Notes: generated from the sequence alone by a model not told the origin. Counted from the first letter of the stretch, positions 17,166 through 26,294 are shown. The stretch: 56,617 nucleotides of DNA from Symploca sp. SIO2C1 (GCA_010692635.1 JAAHGL010000032.1:1-56617); one strand, 5' to 3'. Translations and numbers: made by a program.

Positions 17166-17690
17166 ATGGAAGCGATATTTACTCCCAACGAAGCAGCAGC
17201 CTTTGTTTACTTATCACCTAAACAGGTTTACCAAGAAATAGAATACAAAATCATTCAACCTGTTTCAGATTTACCTCGTCTTTCTTTTGCTGCTTTAGTT
17301 TATCTGCGTGCGCTTAAAGAAATTAATTTTGAATTTTCAGTTCAATATCGGACTGCTTTGTATCAGCGTTTAGTAAAAGCAATAGAAGAAAGTGCTTCAA
17401 CTGTAGAATTTGCTAAATTTTTTAGCCTACAGCTCAATAGTATTAGTCAAGAATTATCAGAATTAATCTCTCAATTCAATGAGTGGAAACGTCATCTAGT
17501 AACTGATCCTAATACTATGGGTGGTCAAACAGTATTTCCTAATTCTCGTTTGTCTGTACATCATATTGGCAAAATAATCGATCGTGGAGAATCAATTCAA
17601 GTTATTCAAGAAGATTATCCCTATTTATCAGCAATAGACCTCAAACTTGCCCCTCTTTATTTAAAAGCTTATCCTATTCTGGGTAGATAA
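17166..17690 (+). CDS. DUF433-family antitoxin with N-terminal HTH-like region (VapB45-like)
   Basis: The 174-residue protein opens with an HTH-like segment (residues 5-30, FTPNEAAAFVYLSPKQVYQE), has a helical middle, and ends with a DUF433-like module (about 128-172, RLSVHHIGKIIDRGESIQVI then EDYPYLSAIDL). DUF433 proteins pair with DUF5615 PIN-like nucleases as antitoxins. The partner begins 8 bases downstream, which supports this call. The protein probably neutralises the toxin and represses the operon through the HTH, as is usual for such pairs. Confidence 0.8.
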   Translation: MEAIFTPNEAAAFVYLSPKQVYQEIEYKIIQPVSDLPRLSFAALVYLRALKEINFEFSVQYRTALYQRLVKAIEESASTVEFAKFFSLQLNSISQELSELISQFNEWKRHLVTDPNTMGGQTVFPNSRLSVHHIGKIIDRGESIQVIQEDYPYLSAIDLKLAPLYLKAYPILGR

Positions 17691-17698
17691 AAACAAGA

Positions 17699-18079
17699 AT
17701 GAAGTTCTTAATTGATGAAGATATTTCTCCTAGTGTTGCTCGTACTTTATGCGAACAAATGTTAATTGATGCTGTAGCCGTTAGAGATAGAGGATTGTTA
17801 GGAGCCAGCGATAGAGAAGTTTTAGAATATGCTTTTAATGAGGATCGTATTGTCATTACTGCAAACGTTCAGGATTTCGAGAAATTCGCTCGATCTGTTG
17901 AAGTTCATGCAGGTGTTGTGTTGATTCAAGAAGGCGATCTATTGCGTAAAGAACAACTAAAAATTTGTCTAGAAGCGGTAGCATTGATCCAGCAAGAAAT
18001 TACAGCAGCTAGAGATATGATTAATCGCGTGCTGTATATTTCTATTGATGGCACAAAAAAGTTAGAAACCTTACCCTAA
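17699..18079 (+). CDS. DUF5615 PIN-like toxin (VapC45-like)
   Basis: The 126-residue protein begins MKFLIDEDISPSVARTL, the acidic strand-1 motif of DUF5615/Mut7-C-like PIN nucleases. It continues with DREVLEYAFNEDRIVITANV and QDFEKFA, which hold the remaining conserved acidic and Asn positions. The catalytic carboxylates therefore seem present. PIN toxins of this class are expected to cleave RNA. It follows its antitoxin gene by 8 bases. Confidence 0.85.
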   Translation: MKFLIDEDISPSVARTLCEQMLIDAVAVRDRGLLGASDREVLEYAFNEDRIVITANVQDFEKFARSVEVHAGVVLIQEGDLLRKEQLKICLEAVALIQQEITAARDMINRVLYISIDGTKKLETLP

Positions 18080-18238
18080 ATGCGATCACTTTTAACAATA
18101 TTTTACTTTATCAATCAAGAAATGATGGATCAGCTCTCTCCACGTCACCGCGTCTGGTGCATCTGTACTAATTAATAATTTCATTCACAATTTAAATGCA
18201 TAAGAGCTCCCCGCTCTGAAGCTCCTCTGCGATTAAAT

Positions 18239-18850
18239 TTACCCAATTACCGGGAAGTACTTCCCTTCCTTCCATTCCCAGGCAATCCCCTCTGGATCTC
18301 TTGATTGACTCCACTGAGGCATGTCTGGAGTTGTTCGCATTCTTTTGAGTACTTTGTCAGAACACCGAAATCGCCGACAAACTTCTTTGACTGTATAGGG
18401 GCGTACAGAAAGAGCTTCTGAAGGTTGGCTGGGCGTAGTTTCTGTAACTGCCTCAACCGACAGTAGTTCGATTGAGTAACCTGAGAGTAGTTTACCCTGA
18501 CTGTGTAATCCTTTCTCCTTGTGGTACTGAATAATCGACTCCCCTGCAAACCAGTCGAGGGCAGTTCTTACCCAATACCAACCGGGCTGCGGTGCTTTTT
18601 CCAAACAAATTTCAGTTTTCGTATCGCTAGGAGCAATCAAGTAATGGGTAGCATGGAACATACCTCGCTCAGGCTTTTGTGTCGCCGAGCCTTTCTTTCT
18701 CTTGGGCGAACATTTGAGGCAATATTTGGGAGGGTTACCTGGATAGCACTCCCGAGTAGTCATCTGCTCGCACTTGGCACAGACGAAGGTGAGAGGCTTG
18801 GTATAAATAGTACGACTATGAGCACGAACAATGAAAGTTTGAGAAGGCAT
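18239..18850 (-). CDS. Hypothetical protein with Cys4 zinc-ribbon and HTH-like C-terminus
   Basis: The 203-residue protein has two Cys pairs within about residues 24-50 (CAKC and CLKC), which look like a zinc ribbon, followed by a basic KRKKG stretch. The middle is unassigned. The C-terminal part (about 150-200, YTVKEVCRRFRCSDKVLKRM) resembles a MerR/excisionase-type winged HTH used for DNA recognition. A DNA-binding role is inferred. It stands alone between the toxin-antitoxin pair and the large membrane protein. Confidence 0.65.
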   Translation of the reverse strand: MPSQTFIVRAHSRTIYTKPLTFVCAKCEQMTTRECYPGNPPKYCLKCSPKRKKGSATQKPERGMFHATHYLIAPSDTKTEICLEKAPQPGWYWVRTALDWFAGESIIQYHKEKGLHSQGKLLSGYSIELLSVEAVTETTPSQPSEALSVRPYTVKEVCRRFRCSDKVLKRMRTTPDMPQWSQSRDPEGIAWEWKEGKYFPVIG

Positions 18851-18952
18851 TTAAATTTTAGTTTTACTGGAAAATGGATGCGGTACTTATTCTACCCTCT
18901 GTGAACTCTGTGCCTCTGTGGTTAATCCCCAAAAATTACCAAATAATCCCTC

Positions 18953-21900
18953 TCACTCCCAACTTGCCAACTGCTCACCAGTATGACGTAACAAGGAAGA
19001 AATTTGGCTACGACGAGCTTCAAAGTTCAATGCTGTCGCGATAAAAAAGATGCCAACAATCATTCCCACTATCCATTTAGTTCTGGGATAGCGGAAAATT
19101 AGTACCACTAGTTGATAGAAAGTTGTGAGTAGAAAAGTGATAGTCCCCACAAACAGGAAAGCTCGCACTCGCAAAATTAAGCCAGCAAAAATGGTAATAA
19201 TACTAATGATTCCAGGGATGATGCCAGTTTCTTGATGATTAATCAAAGCAATAAAGCAAATAGTACCACTACCCAAAATACGCAGATAGTGACGTACTTC
19301 CCTCTGTTGAGATTGCTGCAAATACTGATCAAATTGAGCAAGGTACAGCAGTGATAATCCTAAAACACTTATATACCATAAAGGATCATTCAGCTGGAGA
19401 TTGGCAAACAAACGGCAGAGCAACCAATCAATCAGCACCACACTAATATAGGTAAAGCGGATATTAGTATGGCGTAGGGCAATCCAACTATAAAATCCAG
19501 CTACTACTAGTAAACTGAGGTCAGATACTGCCTCAAGAGTTAGTAAAGCTGTGAAGAAAACTGTGAGTAATGGCAGTACAAATGCCGAACGTTTCCAGGG
19601 AACCTGGGGCCATCCCCAACTGCGCCAGGGTAGCTGGTACATCCCGTAAGCTACAATACAGGCAATAATAGCTCTCCACTCATCTAGTACCGCTAACTGA
19701 GTCCAAAGTAAACGAGCATAGAGGAAGGTTCCCGCAACTTCCATTAATCCTAGATACACCCACAAGTGAGATTCAGTAGTCTCTCGTACTAGGTAACGTC
19801 CTTGTAGTAAAGCATAACTAGCCAAAATGAGACTCGCTGCGATCGCAACTGGTGCTAAGCTTGGTATGATTTCCAAAGCTTTAGGAACCGACAGCACTAT
19901 CAGCAAACTACCAATCCCCCAGTGAAGATGAGCTGTGATTTTGATTTCTGTAATACTAAGGTTGAAGAAAGTCTCATCACTACGGAAGTGCCAAAACCAG
20001 GCAAGGGAACGATAAGCTAAGGCGATCGCTAGGGCAACAACTGCTAGGATGATGAAACCATCAGCAGGATTTTCCCCTGGTGCCTGGAGCATTTGGTAAA
20101 TCACTAGTTCATACCAAGCTAGGGAAATACCAGCAATTGCAAGGTAGGAAATGCCTTTCCAGTAAGTACGGCGACTACCGACAATTACTCCTGTTAAAGC
20201 TGCACCTAAAGTAAGGAAGCCGGTATAGGCAGTGAAATGAGGTAAACGGAAGCCGATGCCGAGTAGGGCATATAGTAAGGGTAATTCAGCAATACTAGTC
20301 AGTTGAGCCAGGGGAGATTGCCTTCTGCCTTCTTGCACTAGTAACCAATCTGTCAGGAGTAGGGTAAGCAGCCCCAAGATAATATTGGCAACTGCTAAGT
20401 CTAAGGTAGAACCACCAGCCAACAGAATCCCTTCTGCTAGGCTAATTTCTACTGCCCAAGCAACTGCATATACTGTAAGATTGCTAGGTATTCGCCAATA
20501 ACGGTACATAATGGCACTACCAGTGACCAAAGATGCTATCAGATATTCCCAGTTAGTAGCAAACCCTCCTAAATAACCTCCGAGGAAGTGAAAAGTTAGT
20601 ACCAGTAACTCCCAACAGCATAAACCAACTGCCCAACTATCAGCTGCCTGAGCATACAAGGCGGCAAGAGTACCAGGAAGTTGTTGTAAGTAGGTACGCA
20701 GCAGCCATAAACTAAGAATTGCGATCGCACCAACTAAAAACCAATCTGCAACGGCAAGGGGAGGTAATCCAGGAACCCCTTCCCAAAGGGACATTCCCAG
20801 GAAACTCAAAGCAAATCCCACAGTAATAGCCGCTGCCATTGGTTGCCGCCAATAGCGGGTATTAAACAACATCAATCCAGTAGCAACACCCAAGCTGACT
20901 AATCTGACTCCTGGTAAGAAAATTGTCAGCAATTGCGCCATCCCCAAAGCGAAAATACTCAAGATAGCTACTAACTTACGTCGGGGTTGAAGACTACGAC
21001 TAGCAACCCAAGTCAGGGCTAAGGGAGTTAGCAACCACAATAATCCCCAATATTGCCATTCATTAGTTTCCAGAACTTGCAAACTTCCATAGTCATAAGT
21101 CTCATTCCACAACAAGACATGACTCAATCCCGATAAAGCTAAACCAAGATACCAAGCACTACTTTGCCAAATTCGCAGTGCTCTCCATCTTTTAGATTTG
21201 CGCCTATCCCTAACAGGGTGAACGAAAAAAGGAGTGGGAGAGGTTTTTTGAGTAATGAGTAATGAGTAATGAGTAATGAGGGTCGAAACTTTTGTCAAAT
21301 CTTCTTCCCTTCTGTTCCCCTCCTCGCTCCCCTCCTGGGAGGGGCGGGGGTGGGTTGGGTTAGGGGTGGGTTCTGCCTGCTGCCCTCTGCCTTCTGCCTT
21401 ATTTCTTGAAAGCCACTGTAAATTTCGTTTACCTCCCCTAACAGTAAAACCCCACTCTAATACCATCAGCCCAAGTAAAATAACCGCCCAGACAGGTTGA
21501 GTCAAATTGGGTAATCTCCAGTCAATTACTGAAGTTAGGGTTAGCAAGCCGGTAAGATGGGTCAAGTAGACCAAACCGATTCTAGTCGGAGTCCAGTAAT
21601 GGGTAACAGTTGCTAGGGTAATAGTTGATAGGAACAAATTTAGCGATCGCAAAGTAGGATTGGCTAAACTAATCACACTCAGCACTAACCCAAAGCCAAA
21701 AGTCAGCCTTTCTGAAAAACGAGCTAACTTAGCTCGGTGTGCAACATAAATCCCCTCTGTCAATATCACCATGCCAATTAGATAGGGAAATAGAGCCAAA
21801 CTGAGCAAAGTAAAGGGATAGTTTGCCGAATTAGTAACTTGGGTGAAAAAAGTAACTACTCCTTGCTGAAATTCCAACGGCAGCAATCGCCACACTAACC

Positions 21901-23182
21901 AGTGCGCCTGCAAACCAACCAGAAAAATCCCTAGCAAGTCACGCTGTCGCCAAAACCGTTGCAAGCGATTCCAAAAAAACCATAAACCCAATCCACTCAC
22001 AGCTGTTGCCTGCCAGGGGAACGGTTCTTCTACTGTTACTAGCCAACCAATCAGTAGTAAAATACCACCAACTGTTTCCCAGACTTTAGATTGAAACGAG
22101 GGACGTGATGCGGGTGCGATACTACTCAGATAAGCAGTACTATCTCTCCCTCTGCTCCCCAACTCCCCAACTCCCCCAGCTCCCTCCGCTCCCCCAGCTC
22201 CCTCTGGGAATTGTCCTAATCTTGCTAATAACCAACCACAAATACCAATAGCTAAACCTAATTGGGTGATGGGCAATCCTTGAACAAAAATTCCCCTTCC
22301 TAAGAGTACAGCTAGAGCATAGATAACGATCGAGCTGCCAGTACGACTATCTATTAGGGAATTTGTTAATACTGCTGTTGAATTATCTGAAGTCTGAGCA
22401 ATCCTAGAACCCTTCGGTAGAAGAATCGCTGCTGCTATCATACCCAAATAGACAGCCACTAGAGCTAATCCTTGCCATTGCCAACCCCAATGTAAGTAAC
22501 TCAGCCATAACAGCAGAAAACCCCTTGAAGCGAGGCGTGAGGGGTCATTTCCCATAGTAGGATGGATAATAGTGATACCAGTCAAAGTCAAGGCAGCAGT
22601 TCCCACCACCAGCCATTCCAATGAAGGAGGAAGCACCAAGCCAAAGCTATCCATTGCCCAAAAATTTACTGGTACTAACAGGAGAGTCACCAGTTGCAAT
22701 GTGTGAGCAGTTAATTGCAAATTCCGTTGTCTACCAGCCCACAAACTCCCAACCCAGAAAATAATTGTATAACTCCACAACACCCCATACTGTGCAGCAG
22801 CGGGAAAATTCTGCCATTGAGTAGCAGCCAGCACCCCAGAAGAGACAACTACCAGGAATACACCCAAAAACAATAGCCACCGAACACTCAACTCATCTAT
22901 CAGAGACTCCCACATCTGGGTAAAAAGGGATTTTTTGGGAGTTCTAACCGGCGGTTGCTCTAATTCTGTGGGAGGTGATGCAATAACTTGAGGAACCGAT
23001 TCAGTAGGAGTAACTACTGGCAACGGTAGGGGAGAAGCTAAATACCGTTGACATAACTGCCTCACTTTATCATCACTAATCAAACCAAGGCGCAACAAAG
23101 CATCTAAACCTTCGAGCAACTCTGGCTGCGATGTAGAGACAATAAGTTCAATCCGGAGGGTTCGGTTGGGTTGGGATGACAT
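18953..23182 (-). CDS. Very large polytopic membrane protein, family not recognised
   Basis: The 1409-residue protein has a soluble N-terminal region (about 1-110, starting MSSQPNRTLRIELIVSTSQP with a proline-rich linker) followed by roughly thirty or more hydrophobic segments to the C-terminus. It resembles the large DUF2157-like membrane proteins seen in cyanobacteria, but I cannot assign a function. Two loops are unusual. Residues about 326-347 are Gly/Glu/Ala-rich and come from a CCCCAGCTC array (22140-22205). Residues about 590-665 come from STRR, CTGCCTT and GGGTGAACGAAAAAA repeats (21195-21410). The same repeats are otherwise intergenic, so both are probably in-frame insertions into cytosolic or periplasmic loops. 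Confidence 0.7.
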   Translation of the reverse strand: MSSQPNRTLRIELIVSTSQPELLEGLDALLRLGLISDDKVRQLCQRYLASPLPLPVVTPTESVPQVIASPPTELEQPPVRTPKKSLFTQMWESLIDELSVRWLLFLGVFLVVVSSGVLAATQWQNFPAAAQYGVLWSYTIIFWVGSLWAGRQRNLQLTAHTLQLVTLLLVPVNFWAMDSFGLVLPPSLEWLVVGTAALTLTGITIIHPTMGNDPSRLASRGFLLLWLSYLHWGWQWQGLALVAVYLGMIAAAILLPKGSRIAQTSDNSTAVLTNSLIDSRTGSSIVIYALAVLLGRGIFVQGLPITQLGLAIGICGWLLARLGQFPEGAGGAEGAGGVGELGSRGRDSTAYLSSIAPASRPSFQSKVWETVGGILLLIGWLVTVEEPFPWQATAVSGLGLWFFWNRLQRFWRQRDLLGIFLVGLQAHWLVWRLLPLEFQQGVVTFFTQVTNSANYPFTLLSLALFPYLIGMVILTEGIYVAHRAKLARFSERLTFGFGLVLSVISLANPTLRSLNLFLSTITLATVTHYWTPTRIGLVYLTHLTGLLTLTSVIDWRLPNLTQPVWAVILLGLMVLEWGFTVRGGKRNLQWLSRNKAEGRGQQAEPTPNPTHPRPSQEGSEEGNRREEDLTKVSTLITHYSLLITQKTSPTPFFVHPVRDRRKSKRWRALRIWQSSAWYLGLALSGLSHVLLWNETYDYGSLQVLETNEWQYWGLLWLLTPLALTWVASRSLQPRRKLVAILSIFALGMAQLLTIFLPGVRLVSLGVATGLMLFNTRYWRQPMAAAITVGFALSFLGMSLWEGVPGLPPLAVADWFLVGAIAILSLWLLRTYLQQLPGTLAALYAQAADSWAVGLCCWELLVLTFHFLGGYLGGFATNWEYLIASLVTGSAIMYRYWRIPSNLTVYAVAWAVEISLAEGILLAGGSTLDLAVANIILGLLTLLLTDWLLVQEGRRQSPLAQLTSIAELPLLYALLGIGFRLPHFTAYTGFLTLGAALTGVIVGSRRTYWKGISYLAIAGISLAWYELVIYQMLQAPGENPADGFIILAVVALAIALAYRSLAWFWHFRSDETFFNLSITEIKITAHLHWGIGSLLIVLSVPKALEIIPSLAPVAIAASLILASYALLQGRYLVRETTESHLWVYLGLMEVAGTFLYARLLWTQLAVLDEWRAIIACIVAYGMYQLPWRSWGWPQVPWKRSAFVLPLLTVFFTALLTLEAVSDLSLLVVAGFYSWIALRHTNIRFTYISVVLIDWLLCRLFANLQLNDPLWYISVLGLSLLYLAQFDQYLQQSQQREVRHYLRILGSGTICFIALINHQETGIIPGIISIITIFAGLILRVRAFLFVGTITFLLTTFYQLVVLIFRYPRTKWIVGMIVGIFFIATALNFEARRSQISSLLRHTGEQLASWE
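21195..21410. repeat. Intergenic-type repeat cluster inserted in a coding sequence
   Basis: This part of the 1409-codon gene contains GGGTGAACGAAAAAA (compare 56531), a GAGTAAT array (21249-21280), a GGGGCGGGGGTGGGTTGGGT stretch and a CTGCCTT array, all in one open frame. The DNA resembles the gaps around it rather than the flanking membrane-segment code. Confidence 0.7.
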
Positions 23183-23190
23183 AATCTAAC

Positions 23191-23234
23191 TAGGGTTTGC
23201 CTCATCGAGTCCATTGATTCGGGTTGTGAAGTAA
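23191..23234. repeat. Diverged end of the transposon-like repeat
   Basis: Read on the minus strand this matches the 3450-3486 end of the transposon-like repeat: CAACCCGAATCAATGG, then a decayed middle, then GGCAAACCCTAGT. An (AATGAAT)-type array (23228-23272) follows, just as a heptamer array adjoins the other copies. Confidence 0.55.
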
Positions 23235-23379
23235 TGAATAATGAATAATGAATAATGAATAATGAGTAATGAGTGAATTACCCCTCGATTAGCTCCTAAA
23301 TAGCGATCGCTTCTCTCTAATCTCTTGTTTATTTTTAACCAATCGATACAATAAAGTATAGTGATTTTTGAGAGTAGTA

Positions 23380-23661
23380 ATGGTTCAAATAACAGAATAT
23401 CTTTACATTGTTAGAGATGGGGAAATTCTAGGTGGTGAACCGATTATCAAAGGAACTCGTACACCTGTCAGAGCTATTGTTGAAACTTGGCGTATGGGTG
23501 TTGCTCCTGAAGAAATCCCCAAAGGAATGCCTCATCTAAGTTTGCCCCAAGTATTTGGTGCATTGACCTATTACAGCGATCATCAAGACGAAATTAATGA
23601 TTATATTGAGCGTAATCGAATTCCTGACGAGTTAATTGATCCATTGGTTAGAGATTTGTGA
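23380..23661 (+). CDS. DUF433 antitoxin (orphan)
   Basis: The 93-residue protein has the DUF433 core: IVRDGEILGGEPIIKGTRTP, then VRAIVETWRMGVAPEEIPKG and LSLPQVFGALTYYSDHQDEI. This is a classic stand-alone antitoxin-type DUF433. ATG 23380 is preferred over TTG 23368. The partner toxin gene that should follow is reduced to a remnant at 23658-23780, so this antitoxin has no visible cognate toxin here. It may still counteract related DUF5615 toxins or act as a repressor. Confidence 0.85.
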   Translation: MVQITEYLYIVRDGEILGGEPIIKGTRTPVRAIVETWRMGVAPEEIPKGMPHLSLPQVFGALTYYSDHQDEINDYIERNRIPDELIDPLVRDL

Positions 23662-23780
23662 ATAGCTTTTTGCTCCGCTTATATCTAGATGAAGATGATA
23701 TATTGCTTTTATTAGTTCAAGATAGTATTGCTGAAAAAGCATAAATTATATTAACAGCTAACAAGACTGAGGTTTTCAGA
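23658..23780 (+). pseudogene. Remnant of a DUF5615 PIN-like toxin
   Basis: The GTG overlaps the antitoxin stop. The frame reads VNSFLLRLYLDEDD, the typical N-terminus of a DUF5615 toxin, then a short unrelated stretch and a TAA at 23742-23744. In the same frame after the stop comes IILTANKTEVFR, which matches the conserved ITAN motif found later in such toxins. The middle is missing, so the toxin has been inactivated by internal deletion and truncation. The galE start directly abuts it. Confidence 0.65.
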
Positions 23781-24779
23781 GTGTCATCAACTAAGCCAAC
23801 CATTCTAGTTACTGGAGGAGCAGGCTATATTGGCTCCCATGCAGTCCTCGCCCTAAAACGTGTCGGTTATGAAGTAGTTATTCTAGATAACTTAGTTTAC
23901 GGACATCAAGACCTAGTAGAGAAAGTTTTACAGGTAGAACTAATAGTCGGTGATATTACTGATAGAAACCTGCTTGATCGTGTGTTCAAAACCCATAATA
24001 TCGCAGCAGTCATGCATTTTGCTGCCTATGCCTATGTGGGTGAGTCTGTCAAGAATCCAGGCAAATACTACTCAAATAATGTTGTAGGTACCCTAACGCT
24101 TTTGCAGGCAATGGTTGCAGCATCTATCAAAAAAATTGTATTTTCTTCTACTTGTGCTACCTATGGTTTTGTAGAGACTATGCCAATTAGGGAAGAGGAA
24201 CCTCAAAATCCCATTAATCCCTACGGTGCTACTAAACTAATGGTGGAGCGAATTCTATCAGATTTCGATAAAGCCCATCAATTGAAGCATGTTTGTTTTC
24301 GCTACTTCAATGCGGCGGGAGCTGACCCTAGTGGTTTACTAGGGGAAGATCATCTACCAGAAACTCACTTAATTCCTTTAATACTGTTAACAGCTTTAGG
24401 TAAGCGGGAATCTATTTCTATTTTCGGTACAAATTATCCTACACCTGATGGAACTTGTATTCGAGACTTTATTCATGTTACTGATTTAGCAACTGCTCAT
24501 GTGTTAGGCATGGAATACTTACTCAAGGATGGTAATTCTGATGTCTTTAATCTAGGCAATAGTAACGGCTTTTCCGTCAAACAAGTGATTGAAACCGCCA
24601 AAGCAGTTACCGGGAAGGCAATTAAAGTAGTAGAATGCGATCGCCGCCCTGGAGATCCCCCTTGGTTGGTTGGTAGTAGCGAAAAGGTTAGAAGAATCCT
24701 GGGTTGGAATCCTCAATATTCATCTTTAGAAGATATCCTTGCCCATGCTTGGCAGTGGCATCAACAGCGTCACGGTTAG
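23781..24779 (+). CDS. galE: UDP-glucose 4-epimerase
   Basis: The 332-residue protein is an extended short-chain dehydrogenase. The NAD-binding motif TGGAGYIGSH is at about residues 11-20, the catalytic Ser/Thr strand is FSSTCATYG, and YGATK provides the catalytic Tyr-Lys pair. FRYFNAAGADPSG and the UDP-sugar motifs near 215-230 (GTCIRDFIHV) are typical of GalE. It interconverts UDP-glucose and UDP-galactose for cell-surface polysaccharides. The start is GTG at 23781, directly after the decayed toxin; no closer ATG fits the Rossmann N-terminus. It is monocistronic. Confidence 0.93.
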   Translation: MSSTKPTILVTGGAGYIGSHAVLALKRVGYEVVILDNLVYGHQDLVEKVLQVELIVGDITDRNLLDRVFKTHNIAAVMHFAAYAYVGESVKNPGKYYSNNVVGTLTLLQAMVAASIKKIVFSSTCATYGFVETMPIREEEPQNPINPYGATKLMVERILSDFDKAHQLKHVCFRYFNAAGADPSGLLGEDHLPETHLIPLILLTALGKRESISIFGTNYPTPDGTCIRDFIHVTDLATAHVLGMEYLLKDGNSDVFNLGNSNGFSVKQVIETAKAVTGKAIKVVECDRRPGDPPWLVGSSEKVRRILGWNPQYSSLEDILAHAWQWHQQRHG

Positions 24780-24880
24780 TCATTTGTCATTAAAGAATCC
24801 GTTTCACTTTCCGAAACGAGCCTGACGAACCTTGTAGAAAGAAGATAGGCTAACTCTAGTAGTGTGACACGCCTAAAAAT

Positions 24881-24956
24881 GTAGGTTGGGTGGAACGATA
24901 GTGAAACCCAACACTCGCGTTACTGCTGTTGGGTTTAGTTCCTCAACCCAACCTAC
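24881..24956. repeat. GTAGGTTGGGT palindromic repeat
   Basis: Outer arms GTAGGTTGGGT and ACCCAACCTAC are inverted. The element is almost the same as 14447-14521. It follows galE and may fold as an RNA hairpin on either strand. Confidence 0.8.
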
Positions 24957-25009
24957 GACTCTATAAAACATGCATCCTGCGTAAAAAGGGAAACTTATCC
25001 TGACAAGTA

Positions 25010-25343
25010 AATTGGGAATTGGGAATTGGGAATTGGGAATTGGGAATTGGGAATTGGGAATCGGGAATTGGGAATTGGGAATCGGGAATTGGGAATCGGG
25101 AATTGGGAATTGGGAATTGGGAATTGGGAATTGGGAATTGGTGAGTCTAAATATCTCTCTTGTCTCTCTTGTCTCTCTTGTCTCTCTTGTCTCCCCCAGC
25201 TCCCTCAGCTCCCCCAGCTCCCTCAGCTCCCTCAGCTCCCCCAGCTCCCTCAGCTCCCCCAGCTCCCCCAGCTTCCTCAGCTCCCCCAGCTCCTGCATCT
25301 CCCCCAGCTCCCACAGCTCCCTTAACTCCTTTAATTAATTAAT
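25010..25343. repeat. Composite repeat array 1 (GGGAATT, TCTCTTG, CAGCTCCCC units)
   Basis: Three adjoining arrays: a heptamer GGGAATT/GGGAATC array (25012-25141), TCTCTTG heptamers (about 25152-25190) and a nonamer CAGCTCCCC/CAGCTCCCT array (about 25193-25325). The ABC ATPase ATG follows within 20 bases. The same three arrays in the same order, with an identical joint (GGTGAGTCTAAATATCTCTC), recur at 28079-28410. The array is open in all forward frames, which creates false long reading frames. Confidence 0.9.
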
Positions 25344-26294
25344 ATGGCAAGAGAATTAGCAATTACTACCCAAGGGCTTACCAAACAATTTGATCGACAT
25401 ATTGCCGTCAATGATGTCGAATTAGAAGTAGCAGCAGGGGAAGTCTATGGCTTAATCGGACCAAATGGTGCTGGTAAAACCACCCTCATCCGTATGTTAG
25501 CAGCGGCAGAGGAACCGACTACTGGCGAAATTTATATTAATGGCGATCGCTTATTGCGGGATGAAAGTAATCCTACCCTAAAGCGGCGCTTAGGTTATCT
25601 ACCAGATGACTTTCCTCTCTATGACGACTTGACTGTTTGGGACTACCTAGATTATTTTGCTCGTCTGTATCGCTTACGGAATCCGCGACGCCGCCAACGT
25701 CTTCACGAAGTTTTAGAATTAATCCAACTGACAAATAAACGCAATAGCCTAATTTCGACCCTATCCAGGGGGATGAAGCAACGTCTGAGCCTTGCCCGCA
25801 CCATTATTCATGAACCTATATTACTACTGTTAGATGAACCAGTATCTGGCTTAGACCCAATTGCTAGAATGCAGTTTAGGGAGATCATTAAAGTTTTGCA
25901 AGAAGCGGGGATGACGATTCTGATTTCTTCCCATGTCCTGAGTGATTTAGCGGAGTTGTGTACTTCCGTAGGCATTATGGAGCTAGGTTATCTGGTAGAG
26001 AATGCCCCACTCAAGGAACTGTACCAACGCCTGAGCCGTCAGGAGATTTTTCTGGCTACTCTGGGTAGTCTAGAACCACTACAGGCTGAATTAAGAAATC
26101 ATCCTCTAGTGGCAGATTTGCAAGTTTCCCCAGCAACTAATCGGGTACGGGTACATTTTTCCGGAGGGCCAGAAGATGCAGCTGAGTTGTTGCGAGCGCT
26201 TGTTGCCGCTGGGATTCCTTTGACGGAATTCCACTGCACTCAAGAAGACTTAGAAAAGATTTTCCTCAAAATGGGGCATCAGCAAGCATCTTAA
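25344..26294 (+). CDS. ABC transporter ATP-binding protein
   Basis: The 316-residue ATPase has Walker A GPNGAGKTT (about 39-47), the Q-loop region, the ABC signature LSRGMKQRLS (about 141-150), Walker B LLLLDEPVSGLDP and the switch His in ISSHVL. The C-terminal tail (about 230-316) is of the kind seen in ABC-2 type exporters. It should power the three permeases that follow (26393, 28439, 30225). The substrate is unknown. Its ribosome-binding region overlaps the end of a repeat array, so translation signals are poor. Confidence 0.93.
   Translation: MARELAITTQGLTKQFDRHIAVNDVELEVAAGEVYGLIGPNGAGKTTLIRMLAAAEEPTTGEIYINGDRLLRDESNPTLKRRLGYLPDDFPLYDDLTVWDYLDYFARLYRLRNPRRRQRLHEVLELIQLTNKRNSLISTLSRGMKQRLSLARTIIHEPILLLLDEPVSGLDPIARMQFREIIKVLQEAGMTILISSHVLSDLAELCTSVGIMELGYLVENAPLKELYQRLSRQEIFLATLGSLEPLQAELRNHPLVADLQVSPATNRVRVHFSGGPEDAAELLRALVAAGIPLTEFHCTQEDLEKIFLKMGHQQAS

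Noticed and set aside
25012-25338. Several overlapping open frames coding for QLPQLP, SSPSSL or APPAPS repeats and WELGIGN repeats
   Set aside because: They are translations of the composite repeat array, which is open in several frames, and have no independent coding support.
25010-25343. CRISPR-like appearance of regular repeats
   Set aside because: Units are 7 or 9 bp and directly tandem without unique spacers, and no cas genes are present.
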